A stretch of 64,000 nucleotides of DNA from Diabrotica undecimpunctata (taxonomy: Eukaryota; Arthropoda; Insecta; Coleoptera; Chrysomelidae). Below, in pieces: positions 1 through 10,276 of this stretch. The notes under the pieces were generated by a model, which had not been told where the DNA came from, did not search any database, and saw only the letters and a list, made by a program, of their open reading frames with translations. Where the stretch lies: assembly GCF_040954645.1 (NCBI RefSeq), contig NC_092807.1, positions 1,488,001 to 1,552,000 of the forward strand, given 5' to 3'. The translations under genes and the position numbers were made by a program. Every line of letters starts with the position of its first letter. Within the stretch, counting starts at the first letter, position 1.

Positions 1-68
1 GGAAAATTGGAGAAAACGGTTGAGTGAAGGAAGACAGTGAAAACTGTGGAAATCCTTAGTAGTAGTAG
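1..68 (+). mobile_element. 3' end of a non-LTR retrotransposon, cut by window edge
   Basis: These bases match almost base for base the reverse complement of the 3' end of the minus-strand LINE fragment at 61831-61890, including the stretch GGAAATCCTT just before the tail. Here the tail is (TAG)4 at 57-68; at the other copy it is a TA run. Simple-repeat tails are common in several LINE clades. Only the extreme C-terminus and 3' end lie in the window, so nothing can be said about the rest of the copy. Confidence 0.75.
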
Positions 69-1625
69 ACGTTTGATTTTGATAGAATTGGATTCCCCTG
101 CCTCTGTACGGATAGAGAATGTTTTATTCCAATAAATATTGCTAATAATGCTTAGATCACAGGTGTGTATTCCAATATTTGTTAATATCTTCATCAGCCT
201 GTCTGTATCGAACGTTTTATGGTTATCAATGAAGCATGCATAGATATCGCAATTCACATCTCTAGCCAAGAGTGACTTTTTTTGGCATAGTCTATAATAT
301 ATCCTTTGATGTATGATTTTTAGAAATAACTGTAAAATGTGGCTCATTGAGCTAATGGTCCGGAAATCATTACAGGATACGAATTTTGTTTTCTTTGGTA
401 GAGCAATAAACGTTGACTTCAGCCATGATCTTGGTATTACTCCGTTTTAATATATGTCATTGAATATTTTTGTTAGTTGTTGAGTACCATCAGTATTAAA
501 CAGTTTTATGAGTTCAACATATGCATTGTCAGGTCAGGAGCTTTGCCATCTTTTAGTTGTGATATTGCCTTTCCACTCTTTTGATGTGATTGGTAAGTGG
601 TCATTACATAGTAGGAAGGAAGTTGTTCGGACTTATTATTATTAAAGAGTTCTTGTTTGTATTTGGTCCATATGCATATTTTTTAATTTTTATCTGTGAT
701 GATGTTTACCCGTTGATTTTATATTGAGATGGCTGTGTTGGATTTTTGAAGCCCAACTGCTTGTTTTACCATTTTGTACATATTAAATGTATCTTGTTTT
801 TGTTACTTCCACTCTCTTTACACTGTAACCAATTTTCTTTGGCCTTTCGTATTTCGGTTCTTATTTGTCTCTAAATATTTTTGTACATTCTTTTGTTGTT
901 TTTCGATTTTTTTCTTTATTCCATGAGTTGCAGTTTATTGTCATTCATCCAACTTTACCTCTTCTCTTTGTTTTCTATTAGATGTTCTTCTCTGATCTTG
1001 TTAAAGGATTCACATATATTCTGGAGTGATTTTTCTAAATTATATGTTTGCTCTATGTTACTTAGCTTTCTGAAAGAATTCGTGTGTCTTTTGTTACCTT
1101 ATCTTTTAGTCTTCTCATAATACATTTTTTGTTACTATTCTTTTTTGGGACCCTTTTAAATCTAAACCTAAATTTACCAATAACAGGAACATGGCCTAAC
1201 GTTATGTCAGCACCGGGGTAACTTCTGAATGATCCATTACGGAATCTCTTGTTCACCATTATGTAATCAATTAGTTTCCATATTATGCTTCTTGTTTGAT
1301 CGTGGAGACATAAGTATACAAAAGTCTTGGTGGTAGTTTGAAGAACGTATTTAGTATTGCAAATTCTTCTTTCTCTACAAATAGTTTTAATCTTTCTCCC
1401 CTTTCATTTCTCTTCTCTAGACCAAAATCTAATAATAGTTACATCCTCTTGTTTAATTTGTTTAAGTGAATTTATCAACAACTCATAGAATTGCTCTACC
1501 TCTTCTTCTGATTTATCGCTGGTTGAGTCATACACTTGTAACACATTTAATTTGACCGGAGTAGTATTCAGTTCAGTATAATTATTTTATTAACTGATCC
1601 TTTAAATAGATTAGTTGTTGTTGTG
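69..1625 (-). mobile_element. RTE-like LINE fragment: endonuclease plus start of reverse transcriptase
   Basis: Read on the minus strand with frame changes, about 1620-1130 encodes the second half of an APE-type endonuclease (LNVLQVYDSTSDKSEEEVEQ, then IDYIMVNKRFRNGSFRSYPG and DITLGHVPVIGKF). In family members that last stretch normally carries SDH; here it is LGH, so a catalytic position is lost. It continues through the linker into the reverse transcriptase fingers (KTKFVSCNDFRTISSMSHIL near 400 and CFIDNHKTFD near 230). The copy stops at about 69, before the YADD box. Several frameshifts are present. It would have supplied endonuclease and reverse transcriptase for target-primed insertion; it is dead. 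Confidence 0.75.
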
Positions 1626-2255
1626 GAGAACCATTTCCTCAGGTTTTTTAACCATTATATTATTGTTCTCTCCATTCCTCGCTTTCCGAATACTTTGGCT
1701 TGAAGGATTATTTTCAGTAATCTGTATTTATTGCCGTTTCTCATTATGTGTCCGAGATATTCTAACTTTCTCCTTTTAATCGTATACATCACTTCTCTTT
1801 CTTTCCCTATTCATCGTAGTACAGTCTCGTTGGTTATCTCGTCCGTCCATGATATCCTTAGGATTCTTCTGTATAGCCACACCTCGAAGGCTTCAAGTTT
1901 TTTCTCCATCGCTTCAGTGAGTGTCCAGGATTTAACTCCGTAATACAATATCGAGAAGATATAACATCGTAGGAGCCTTACTTTTATTTCCAGATTAAGG
2001 TTGTGGCTTTTAAACAGTTTGGTCATGTAGTTTAATGCACTCCTAGCCTTCTTTATTCTACATTTTATTTCTTGTGAGGGATCCCATTGTTCATTTATTG
2101 TTCCAAGATAGGTAAACATTCTTGATAAGCATTTGGACGTCTCTAATTTTATTTTTGCTGATGACCATAAATTTAGTTTTTAATGTTTACTTATAGTCAA
2201 ATCTATCACTAACTTCATTTGCTTTGTTTATAATTTGCTGTATTCTCTAGTCATT
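1626..2255 (-). mobile_element. RTE-like LINE fragment: C-terminal part of reverse transcriptase
   Basis: The minus strand encodes the thumb and C-terminal region typical of insect RTE-like elements: IINKANEVSDRFDYK, TKFMVISKNK, VYLGTINEQWDPSQEIKCRI, LLRCYIFSILYYGVKSWTLT and EAFEVWLYRRILRISW. An open stretch runs 1811-2119. It lies upstream (in minus orientation) of the endonuclease-bearing fragment at 69-1625, so these are two copies or a rearranged one, not a collinear element. It is 5'-truncated and lacks the catalytic palm. Confidence 0.8.
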
Positions 2256-2900
2256 AGATCATATCCTGGAGCCTTCATTTGATTTATGTTGTTTTTTATT
2301 TCATCAGCTACTTCCTTCGGGGATATGGTCTGATTCCCTCTTCGGTCTGATTAGGCTTTAGCGATATTTGATCACTAATTTGGTCTTTCAGTTGTTATTG
2401 ATGAAAAATGGGTTCCGGGTTTTTTTAGCCTTTTTGTTGCTTTCCATAGAGAGTACTCAGTGCTGCTATCATCTGTCAACTCCCTTAGTTTTCAGGTAAG
2501 AACCGATTGACTTATTTTTTTATGTTTTGAATATCTCTTTTAAGTTTTTTACTAGCATCGTTCAAATTTGTTTTATCTTGAGAAACTCCAGTATATTGCC
2601 ACTTCCTTCTTAGTTTTCTTTTCGCTTTGATTAACTTTTTAATTTCTTTCCGATAACTCTTTTCTATTACTTTTGACGTTAGAATAGGAGTACTTTCCCA
2701 CGTTGATTTTTGTATATTTTGGACAAAAAACTCTGCTTCCTCATCTAACTGTTAAGGTTTTTTATTGGTACTGCTAATTCAATTCTATCTTCAAGGATTG
2801 ACCTTAAACTTTCCCAGTCTGTTAGTTTATTTGAATAATCCGAATTTATATCCCAATCGTCATTAATATCTCTGTAATTGGATGAAATATTTTTAATATC
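2256..2900 (-). mobile_element. Jockey-clade LINE fragment: linker and start of reverse transcriptase
   Basis: Minus-strand conceptual translation gives the conserved linker of Jockey-type ORF2: DWESLRSILEDRIELAVPIK near 2800, then LRELTDDSSTEYSLWKATKR and LKKPGTHFSSITTERPN near 2400-2480, then SPKEVADEIKNNINQMKAPG near 2300. The DSEYSLWKATKRLK-type motif and the KAPGxD motif are hallmarks of the clade. It has stops and at least one frame change. The next minus-strand fragment follows immediately at about 2255, so the copy was truncated or replaced there. Confidence 0.78.
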
Positions 2901-3079
2901 GAAGAAATAAATTAATTCCTGTATTTTGTTATATGCCCAGGATACTACATGTACGCAGTATTTTGTCTTCTTCTCATTTCATTATTATTCTCTTATGCTC
3001 TTATTACAGCATATTGTAAATTTTAGAGATCTCTTATTTAGTTATTTGGTATTCTCTTTCTTAATGTCTATCAGAGCAA
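2901..3079. other. AT-rich stretch, nothing recognised
   Basis: No domain, terminal repeat or RNA gene was recognised. The open frame at 2926-3186 is low-complexity (Phe/Tyr/Leu then Lys-rich) and runs into the purine-rich repeat that follows, so it is not treated as a gene. Confidence 0.5.
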
Positions 3080-3481
3080 TTGAGGAAAAAATAGGGAAGA
3101 CATATAAAAAAAGTGGTAAAATGTGTAAAAACTGGGAAAAATATGTAAAAAAAGGTGTAAAAAATCGGGGATTGAAAATTTATTGAAAAAGTAGGGATAA
3201 ACTCAGAAAAAATGTGTTGGTTTAAAATATTAAGTTTGGAAGAGTAGGTTGAATTAGTGTGCTAGGTTACATAAGAGTGCTATATTGGCTTAGAGTGCTA
3301 GGTTGGGTAGTGGTTTTGATTGTAAGATCGTTAGTAAAAGTCAAAAGGTGGCGAAAATGTGTCAAAAGTGGGAAAAATATGTAATGCGTGGGGAGAATGA
3401 TAAAAAAGTGTGGAAAATGTATAAAAATTGAGTAAACATTTAAAGAATGGGAAAAACTTGTAAAAAGGTAAGGAAATATAA
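3080..3481 (+). repeat. Degenerate purine-rich tandem-like repeat
   Basis: The strand is built from loosely repeated units such as GTGGGAAAAATATGTAAAAA and GTGTAAAAACTGGGAAAAA. A short middle piece has repeats of GTGCTAGGTTG type (about 3255-3310). The same style resumes at 4490-4555 (AAAAAGTGTAAAAAAGTG) beyond the inverted-repeat element, so that element appears to have inserted inside this repeat tract. No coding meaning is likely. Confidence 0.6.
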
Positions 3482-4457
3482 AAAAGGTAAAAGAAATAAT
3501 AAATTAGACTTACTCACAATCAATTTAATTTAACTAATCAGACGACCGGTTTCGCTTTCTACAATATGCAAAGCATCTTCAGGTCACGATACAAAGTTAA
3601 ATAAATGCTGAAAATAATAATCCCATATTAGGGTGTTGGAAACGGTTGGAAAGTTTACATACCTGGGAGTAGAAATATATGCCGATGGAGCAGAGGATGG
3701 AGAAATACGAAAAAGGATAACGCAGGCAAACAAAGCTTATTTTGCCCTCTCCCATATATTTCGGTCTAAAAGTGTCCACCGAAATACAAAGATGAGAATC
3801 TATAAAACTTTAATTCGGCCAATAGCATGTTATGGCAGCGAAGCATGGGTCCTGAAAGAAACATCCAAAAACAAACTCGACACATTCGAAAGAAAAGTAC
3901 TGAGGAGAATACTAGGACCTGTGAGGGAAAACGGAATCTTCAGAATTCGATATAACAACGAGCTCTATCAACTGTATAAGGAAACACCCCTGTCAGACTT
4001 CATTAGAATACAAAGATTGCAATGGGCCGGACATGTGATACGAATGGGAGAGGATAGGCTACCAAAACGAGCACTGAACGCCAGAATGCAGGGAAAGAGA
4101 CCAGTTGGAAAGCCAAGAAAGCGCTGGGAAGACACAGTAAGCAGCGACGCACAAGCACTTTTAGGAGTCCGTGTATGGAGAAGAGCAGCCACAGACAGAC
4201 AAGGGTGGAGGCAAAAAATAAAGGAGGCCAAGGCTCATTTTGGGCTGTAGTGCCGTAGAAGAAGAAGATATTAGGGTGTTGTCTAATAAAGATAAAACAA
4301 AGATAGGTGATATAAATTATATAAATTACAGTAATTATGCCAATATTACATGTCTGTGGTTTTACAAATGAATGTTGTAGAAAGCGAAACCGGTTGTCTG
4401 ATTAGTTAAATTAAATTGATTGTGAGTAAGTCTAATTTATTATTTCTTTTACCTTTT
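3482..4457. mobile_element. Non-autonomous element with 83-bp terminal inverted repeats
   Basis: The left arm 3482-3564 is the reverse complement of 4375-4457 with about one mismatch (GACGACCGG against GACAACCGG). The outer end reads AAAAGGTAAAAGAAATAATA. Just inside the left arm, on the minus strand, is CTGAAGA, a small hairpin and GAAACCGG. Removing the nested LINE insertion (3639-4267) and one target duplication leaves an element of about 330 bp with no coding capacity. No clear target duplication could be read at its ends because the flanks are A-rich. Superfamily is not assigned. Confidence 0.75.
3639..4267 (+). mobile_element. 5'-truncated LINE insertion with 14-bp target-site duplication
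   Basis: The insertion is bounded by the identical 14-mer ATATTAGGGTGTTG at 3625-3638 and 4268-4281 and ends in a GAAGAAG tail. The open frame through about 4250 encodes only the C-terminal part of a LINE reverse transcriptase: KFTYLGVEIYADGAEDGEIR, RPIACYGSEAWVLKE, FERKVLRRILGPVRENGIFR, LQWAGHVIRMGEDRLPKRAL and GKPRKRWED. Catalytic motifs are absent because of 5' truncation. The frame is undisturbed and the duplication perfect, so this is a relatively young copy. The clade is uncertain; the C-terminal signature differs from the RTE-like copies elsewhere in the window. Confidence 0.9.
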
Positions 4458-4489
4458 GAAATGGACTCACACAAGCAACACATTCATGA

Positions 4490-5159
4490 TTTGTAAGGAA
4501 ATATGTTCAAAATTTATAAAAAGTGTAAAAAAGTGAAAAACAAGTGGGAAATAACTAATCAGATCATTATATTTCTCGATTCTGCACGTGCAAATTCTCC
4601 TTTCCTGGTCTATACGTTTAAATTAATTTATATTTCAACAGTAGTTTAATATTATGTCTAACAAATGCAAAACTAGTCCATAAATTTCGGTTGTTAACAT
4701 TTATTAGAGGCAAATAGTAAGCGGTTTTGAATTCATCGATCCTGGAACTGGATATCACAGGAATTAATGGTATTTTAAAATCTCGGAAACTGTATATTTT
4801 ATGTTTCAAGGTCTAAAGAATCTCGGTTAGAAATAAAGGTGAAGAATATAAAAGACATAAAAGAGTTTTGTAAAGTTTTATTTGGGCGATTTTAGTACTG
4901 TGCTTAATTGCTGTGTCACAGAAGAGGAAGCTGTAAAATGGAAAATATTAACTGTTTGTAATAACTACATGTTTAAGTGAGTTTTGTATTTTTAAATATT
5001 GTTAGGTACAATTATGTGTTAGGTTCTTGGTTTCTTAAAAGTTTTCTAACTAAAATTTTGCTTGCGGTACATTTATTTTATTCCTAGATCTTTTTTATAT
5101 TGTTTTCCTCTTATTATACAAGATTTCTATTTCCTAAGATTACCTAAGATTCCAAGGAT
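4490..5159. other. Non-coding AT-rich stretch
   Basis: The first 70 bases continue the purine-rich repeat. The rest (4560-5159) shows no domain, inverted end or RNA gene that I can recognise. Confidence 0.5.
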
Positions 5160-7053
5160 ATAGTCCACTATTATCTAAATCTAATAGATATAACAAAATA
5201 AGACACATAATAGAAACTGTAATTAATAACACCAATATTACTCTGCTTAACGATGGATTTCCAAGAAGATTTGATTCTTTTCTGGAAACACTACTTGTAT
5301 TGACTTATCTATTGCACCTCACTTAGGAAGCTAGTACTCAACTGTATGGAAGAGATTATTTTCCCGTTGTTATACATGACAAACATGAAAAACAACAAAC
5401 AAGAAATTTGACCTTATATGAAATGGAATACACAAGTAGAGGATATACATACTTTGTGGAGACTCAATTAAATACTCTTCCAGATTCATCTTCTAATGAC
5501 AATATCTCATTCTTTCTGCAGCAGATCATTTCGAAAAAAAAAAATAGTAAGAAATCGTAGACGAGTACTGTGGTATAACGATTAAGGTCAAAACGCTATA
5601 AAGAAAACTCACAGTTTTCAACAAAACAGAAAACTTAAAAACAGAAAACGCAAAAAAATCTTCTGGGAATATAAAAAGTTAGGAGCTATTAGTACAAAAG
5701 TGGTAAAATAGACAAAAAATGAATCCTGGAAAAATATTTTATTAACAATAAACAGTTCTACCGTAGCAGCAATAGTGTGGAAACAAATTAATAAAACTTC
5801 AGGATGCCACACTTTTCAATAAGATATTTAGAATATACTAACAAAATTCATACATCTAGATCTAAGACAGTCAATATATTACAGTTAATTCAAGTAGTGA
5901 AAACTATTCTCAAAGATTTTTCCAGTATAAAACCAAAGAAGAATTAGTAGAATTAAATTATAATAAAACCGATAGCCTATCAATAAATGCATCAATACTA
6001 GAAAAAGAGTTGACTGAATCTCTAAATTCTATTAAAAATTTTGTTCCTGGTCCACATAATATTTCCATCATTTTTCTTATAAATTTACCTAAAAATGGAA
6101 CTGCTTACTTACCAAAGATATAAAACAAAATATGGCTTGAAGAATTGTTTTCATAGACTACGTTCAGAGTCAAACTCCTACCGTCCAGCGTTCAGTATCG
6201 TTAAGTGTGCAATGGGCAAAGTACTCGAAAAATGAATTAACCAACGCCTTATTTGGATACTCACGCTAAGATCTGTTCTATCTAACAAACTGGATTTCGT
6301 AAAAATAAATCAACTCTAGAAAATTTGTTCACCTCGATCCGAAATACATGAAGCGCTAGCAAATAATCAAAGCTGCCTTGAGGTATTTTTTGATATAACC
6401 AGAACCTTTGAGATACAGTTTGGCGCCATAGGAGAATTAAAATTTAATTAATTAAAAATTACAACAATTAGCTAGGTATACAAGGAAATATTTTAAAATT
6501 CATCGCGAATTTTTTTAACATCGACGCTTCCATGTAAAAGTCGACGATTTTATTTCTAAAATAAAAGTACAGAAAACTGGTACCCCTTCAAGCTTGTGTT
6601 TAGCATCATTTATCCAACTCATCCTTAGCTTAGCATACGCCGCAAACGTTTTAGCAAATAAGAAAAATCCCGTCAGAAATATTGTCTGTGCTTCTCGTTT
6701 CCACACAACATATCTTCTAGAAAGAAAGAAAAGAACTACATCATCTTTCTATTAAAAACTTAAAGATTAAAGATACACGAACAGTAATAATATTGTCTTC
6801 CCTAAAATATGCCAAAAAAAGCTCTTAACCCCTCTTCCTTGGATGGTCAAAAAATCCCTCCTAGACGTGAGTTCAACACAGGCTAGTGCTTACTCTATGG
6901 TTAACTAATTTTACAGTAAGATTACCAGAAGTACCAACACATGTACACTGAGGCCTTTAAATCAGAAGAACATGTGTGATGTACCTTCATACACAATGAC
7001 CATATTCTTTCATAAAAGTTTTTATTTTTTATGAAACGGTATATACAGCCGAA

Positions 7054-9030
7054 TAAAATAGCCAATAGAATAATTGAGAACTCCCGAGCTCCATCTGAGA
7101 AAACTCATACATCTACCGTAAAAAGAGCTCTTAAACAACTTAAAGCAAATACTCCCGCATAATCAGAATACTCACGTGCCTTCTCATTGGATGAAATAAA
7201 CGAAGCGCTTAACCAAACTAAAACAGGAAAAGCAGCAGGCTTCGATGGAATGTATCCTGAGTTTATAGTCCACACGGGTACAAAAACACGACAGTGGCTC
7301 AAAAAATTCTTTAGCGACATTTTGAATACAGCTGTGCTACCCCCAGAATTCAAAAGAACAAAAATTGTCGCAATCCAGAAGCCTGGCAAAGACAACAAGC
7401 TGCCTGAAAGTTACCGGCCTATTGCCTTACTCAGTTGCTGTTATAAATTACTAGAACGACTTTTATATAACCGAATATGTAACACCATTGAGGATGCTGT
7501 ACCAATTGAACAATGTGGATTTAGAAGAGGACGAAGTTGCTGTGACCAAGTGCTGTCCTTAACTACATTTATTGAAGCTGGCTTTGAAAGACGCGAAAAA
7601 TCTGCCATAACATTTATAGATCTTACGGCTGCCTATGACACTGTGTGGAGAGAGGGCCTTATTTATAAGTTGATGAAAATCATACCTTGCCTCAAAACTT
7701 GTCAGCTGATAAACAATCTACTGACTAACAGACTGTTTCAGGTATATATGAATGATGCACAGAGTAACGTTAGAAAACTTAACAATGGCTTACCTCAAGG
7801 CTCAGTGCTAGCTCCTTTATTATTTAACCTTTATACAGCAGATATACCTGAAACAAAATCGAGAAAATTTGTTTATGCTGACGACCTGGCCATTGGCTTC
7901 CAAGATAATAGTAAAGAAGCAGGAGAACGAGCTCTAAACGAGGACTTAACTACACTAAGTAACTATTTTAAGAACTGGCGCTTAGGTCCTAACACAAGCA
8001 AAACTGAAACCTGTCTCTTTCACCTGTCGAATCAACTTGCGGGCGATACTCTCAATGTAACTCTAAATGATACAGCTATCAAACATAACAACAACCCCAA
8101 ATATCTAGGCGTCACACTTGATAGAACACTCACCTTCAAAAGTCATCTTACAAACGCAGCCGGTAAACTAAGAACAAGAAATAACTTAATATCAAAACTT
8201 GCTGGAACAACTTGGGGTGCTTCTGCAGATACTCTTCGGACCTCTGCTCTAGCTTTGGTTTTTTCAGTGGCAGAATATTGTGCACCAGTATGGCTAAATA
8301 GTGCACATACAAGCAAAATCGATGTCCAACTTAACCAAACCATGAGAATAATCACTGGAACAATAAAACCAACGCCAGTGAGATGGCTGCCTACTCTAAG
8401 CAATATTGCTCCACCAGATCTACGCCGTACAGCAGCATTAGTGAGAGAGTACCAGAAAATTGTAGCCAACGTACAATTACCAATACATCAAGATATCCCA
8501 GACATCTCAAAAGAGCACCAGCGACTGAGATCTAGAAATCCTCCAATACGATCTGCCCGAAAAATTGGTAATTCCTATGATATACATAGGCAATGGACAA
8601 CAAGATGGATGTCAACAGTAGAATCGGACTATATTAAGATATCCACCTCAACTCAGGGTTTCATCGGATCAAATCTGCCCCGGTCCACTTGGGCAAGGCT
8701 TAATCGTGTACGTACCGGATATGGTAAATGTGCTGATTCGCTGTTCAGGTAGGGTCGTGCAGAAAGTCCACAGTGCGATTGCGGACAATCTAGCTAGACA
8801 GACCATAAGCCATTGTGTTTCAGACTGCTTGAATCGTGCCTACCGTGGAAACCTCCAGGACTTTGCGGGATGTTCCCCAGAAGCAATTAAATGGCTATGT
8901 AAATTGGACATTAATATTTAGTGTCATTCATTCTATCTTTAGTGTTTAAATAATATATTTAATATATATGTATATATTATTGTATTTGTATATTTATCGT
9001 ACTGTGAAAGTCCATACGCTAAATAAATAA
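7054..9030 (+). mobile_element. 5'-truncated Jockey-like LINE with 11-bp target duplication
   Basis: The insertion is flanked by ATACAGCCGAA at 7043-7053 and 9031-9041 and ends in an AAATAAATAA tail. It lies inside the RNase H region of an older I-like LINE, whose reading continues across the empty site. It starts within the linker upstream of the reverse transcriptase, so the endonuclease is missing. The 3' untranslated part is 8925-9020 and very AT-rich. Confidence 0.92.
7187..8921 (+). pseudogene. LINE reverse transcriptase (Jockey-like), one upstream stop and one late frameshift
   Basis: The open frame 7187-8752 (521 residues) covers the whole reverse transcriptase: KTGKAAGFDGMYPEF at the start, KPGKDNKLPESYRPIALLS, QCGFRRGRSCCDQVL, FIDLTAAYDTVWREG (motif A, catalytic Asp), LPQGSVLAPLLFNLY (motif B), FVYADDLAIGF (motif C, two catalytic Asp, near residue 229) and PKYLGVTLDRTLTFKSH. 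The ATG at 7187 is only the first start in frame. Homology continues upstream (IIENSRAPSEKTHTSTVK) but is cut by a TAA near 7160. After the stop at 8750-8752 the family C-terminus continues in another frame to 8921 (IVSDCLNRAYRGNLQDFAGC), showing a frameshift near 8750. It copies element RNA at the nicked target; this copy is probably inactive. Confidence 0.88.
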
Positions 9031-9690
9031 ATACAGCCGAACTATTCACAATCTATAAAGCATTAGAATACGTTCTGAATGCTAACTTAGACAGACTTCT
9101 AATAATGACATAACTATTCTTTAAGTCATGTGTGTAGCCTTTATTGCGATTGATAAAGAACCATTTGTAACAACTTCAGAGAGATAATGCCATGGTAAAA
9201 TTTAGGTGGATTTCGTCGCATATAGAGATACATGGCAATGAAAGAGAAGATGCTGCTGCCAAATCTTCAGTTAACAACAAAAAGATTCACATCACTGAGT
9301 TAACTCGACATTAAAAAACGGTAGTTTCAAAAATATAATCAACCTCAATAAGAACAACATAGAGACATAAAAAAGAGTTACAAGAAGGAAGAAGAGAGAC
9401 CGAGAAGTGTAGCCAGAGCAGAGACCAAACTATAATAAACAGATTGAGGTTAGGACATACACGCTAACACATAAATACCATATTACTGGAAGTGCTAATC
9501 CAATGGGCGGTAAGGGTTTTAACAATTTAAGTGAACAACATATCTTACTCGAATGCCCGGCGTATTCAAACAAAAGGAAAGAGTGTAACCTACTGATAAC
9601 TCTACGTGAGTGTCTAAAAGAGAATTGAGACTATTCTTCAGTTTTAAGTTTTCTTAAATTAGTAGGAATATACAACCAAATGTAAACATC

Positions 9691-10113
9691 AGTGCATGTA
9701 AAAAAGCAATTTAATTACAAATCTATGTTCTTATGTAAAAATCTATGTATACCAAATCAATTTGTATTTGTATATGTATCCAAAAATGTAAAAAAAAATT
9801 CTTTGTAATACTGAGTGTAAATGTAAATTATTGTGAACAAAAAAAAGATTTCTATTTAATAATCGCCTTTTTCTTATTCTTCAGTTCAGTTTTAGGACTT
9901 TTGTTACCTGTTTTTGCATTAAACTTCATTCCATCTTTTCCTACTTGCTTCTTATTTTCAATTTGTATGAAGTATTTTTTTATGTCATCGATTTTGATCA
10001 ATAAAAATTGATTTTGATATTTTAATCATTTCTTACTTTCATTTTTTTTGTAAACGATTTTCGGATTGAATATCGTTATGTCAAAACAAATATAAAATGT
10101 AATTATCAGTAGT
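9691..10113. other. AT-rich stretch, no gene
   Basis: It begins with the probable 3' tail of the I-like LINE, including CTATGTATACCAAATC and short TGTATATGTATCC repeats. The rest is AT-rich with no recognised feature. Small open frames here are low-complexity. Confidence 0.5.
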
Positions 10114-10276
10114 AATATCCCTAGGACATTGATAACAGACGAGATAATTTCATGACAATCGAAAGCTCGTTCCTTGGTAACAGCACGAAGCCGAAGGCTG
10201 AGTGCTGTTACCAAGCAACGAGCTTGAGAAATTTGTCATGAAATTATGAGGCATTCATCAATGTCCGAGGGATATT
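10114..10276. mobile_element. Foldback (hairpin) element, about 163 bp
   Basis: The outer arms pair: AATATCCCTAGGACATTGAT on the left with ATCAATGTCCGAGGGATATT on the right. The inner arms also pair: AGCTCGTTCCTTGGTAACAG with CTGTTACCAAGCAACGAGCT. The centre GAAGCCGAAGGCTGA is itself partly symmetrical. Arms are about 70 bp and imperfect. It resembles a short non-autonomous DNA element. No family is assigned and no target duplication was established. Confidence 0.7.

Larger units (their letters stand above)
5160..9690 (+). mobile_element. Degraded I-like LINE with RNase H, interrupted by a younger LINE
   Basis: Reading the plus strand with many frame changes gives, in order: end of an APE endonuclease (INNTNITLLNDGFP near 5220), the linker (ESWKNILLTINSSTVAAIVW near 5730), reverse transcriptase fingers (FVPGPHNISIIFLINLPKNG near 6040; AFSIVKCAMGKVLEK near 6190; a QSGFRKN-like box near 6290; FFDITRTFE near 6390) and a damaged palm. 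At 7042 it stops in an RNase H-like region and resumes at 9031: ETVYTAELFTIYKALEYVLN reads straight across the junction. Then come VKFRWISSHIEIHGNEREDA (RNase H, 9195-9255) and a C-terminal RLRLGHTR and LLECPAYSNKRKE region ending near 9650. RNase H plus this C-terminus points to the I group. The copy is old and dead. Confidence 0.78.

Noticed and set aside
881..1120. 79-residue Phe/Leu-rich plus-strand frame
   Set aside because: It is the antisense of the minus-strand LINE linker and endonuclease; no domain of its own.
2926..3186. 86-residue frame ending Lys/Gly-rich
   Set aside because: The second half is translated purine repeat; low-complexity with no start context or homologue recognised.
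9745..10011. 88-residue Cys/Phe-rich frame
   Set aside because: It begins in the simple-repeat tail of the I-like LINE (TGTATATGTATCC); hydrophobic by AT composition only.
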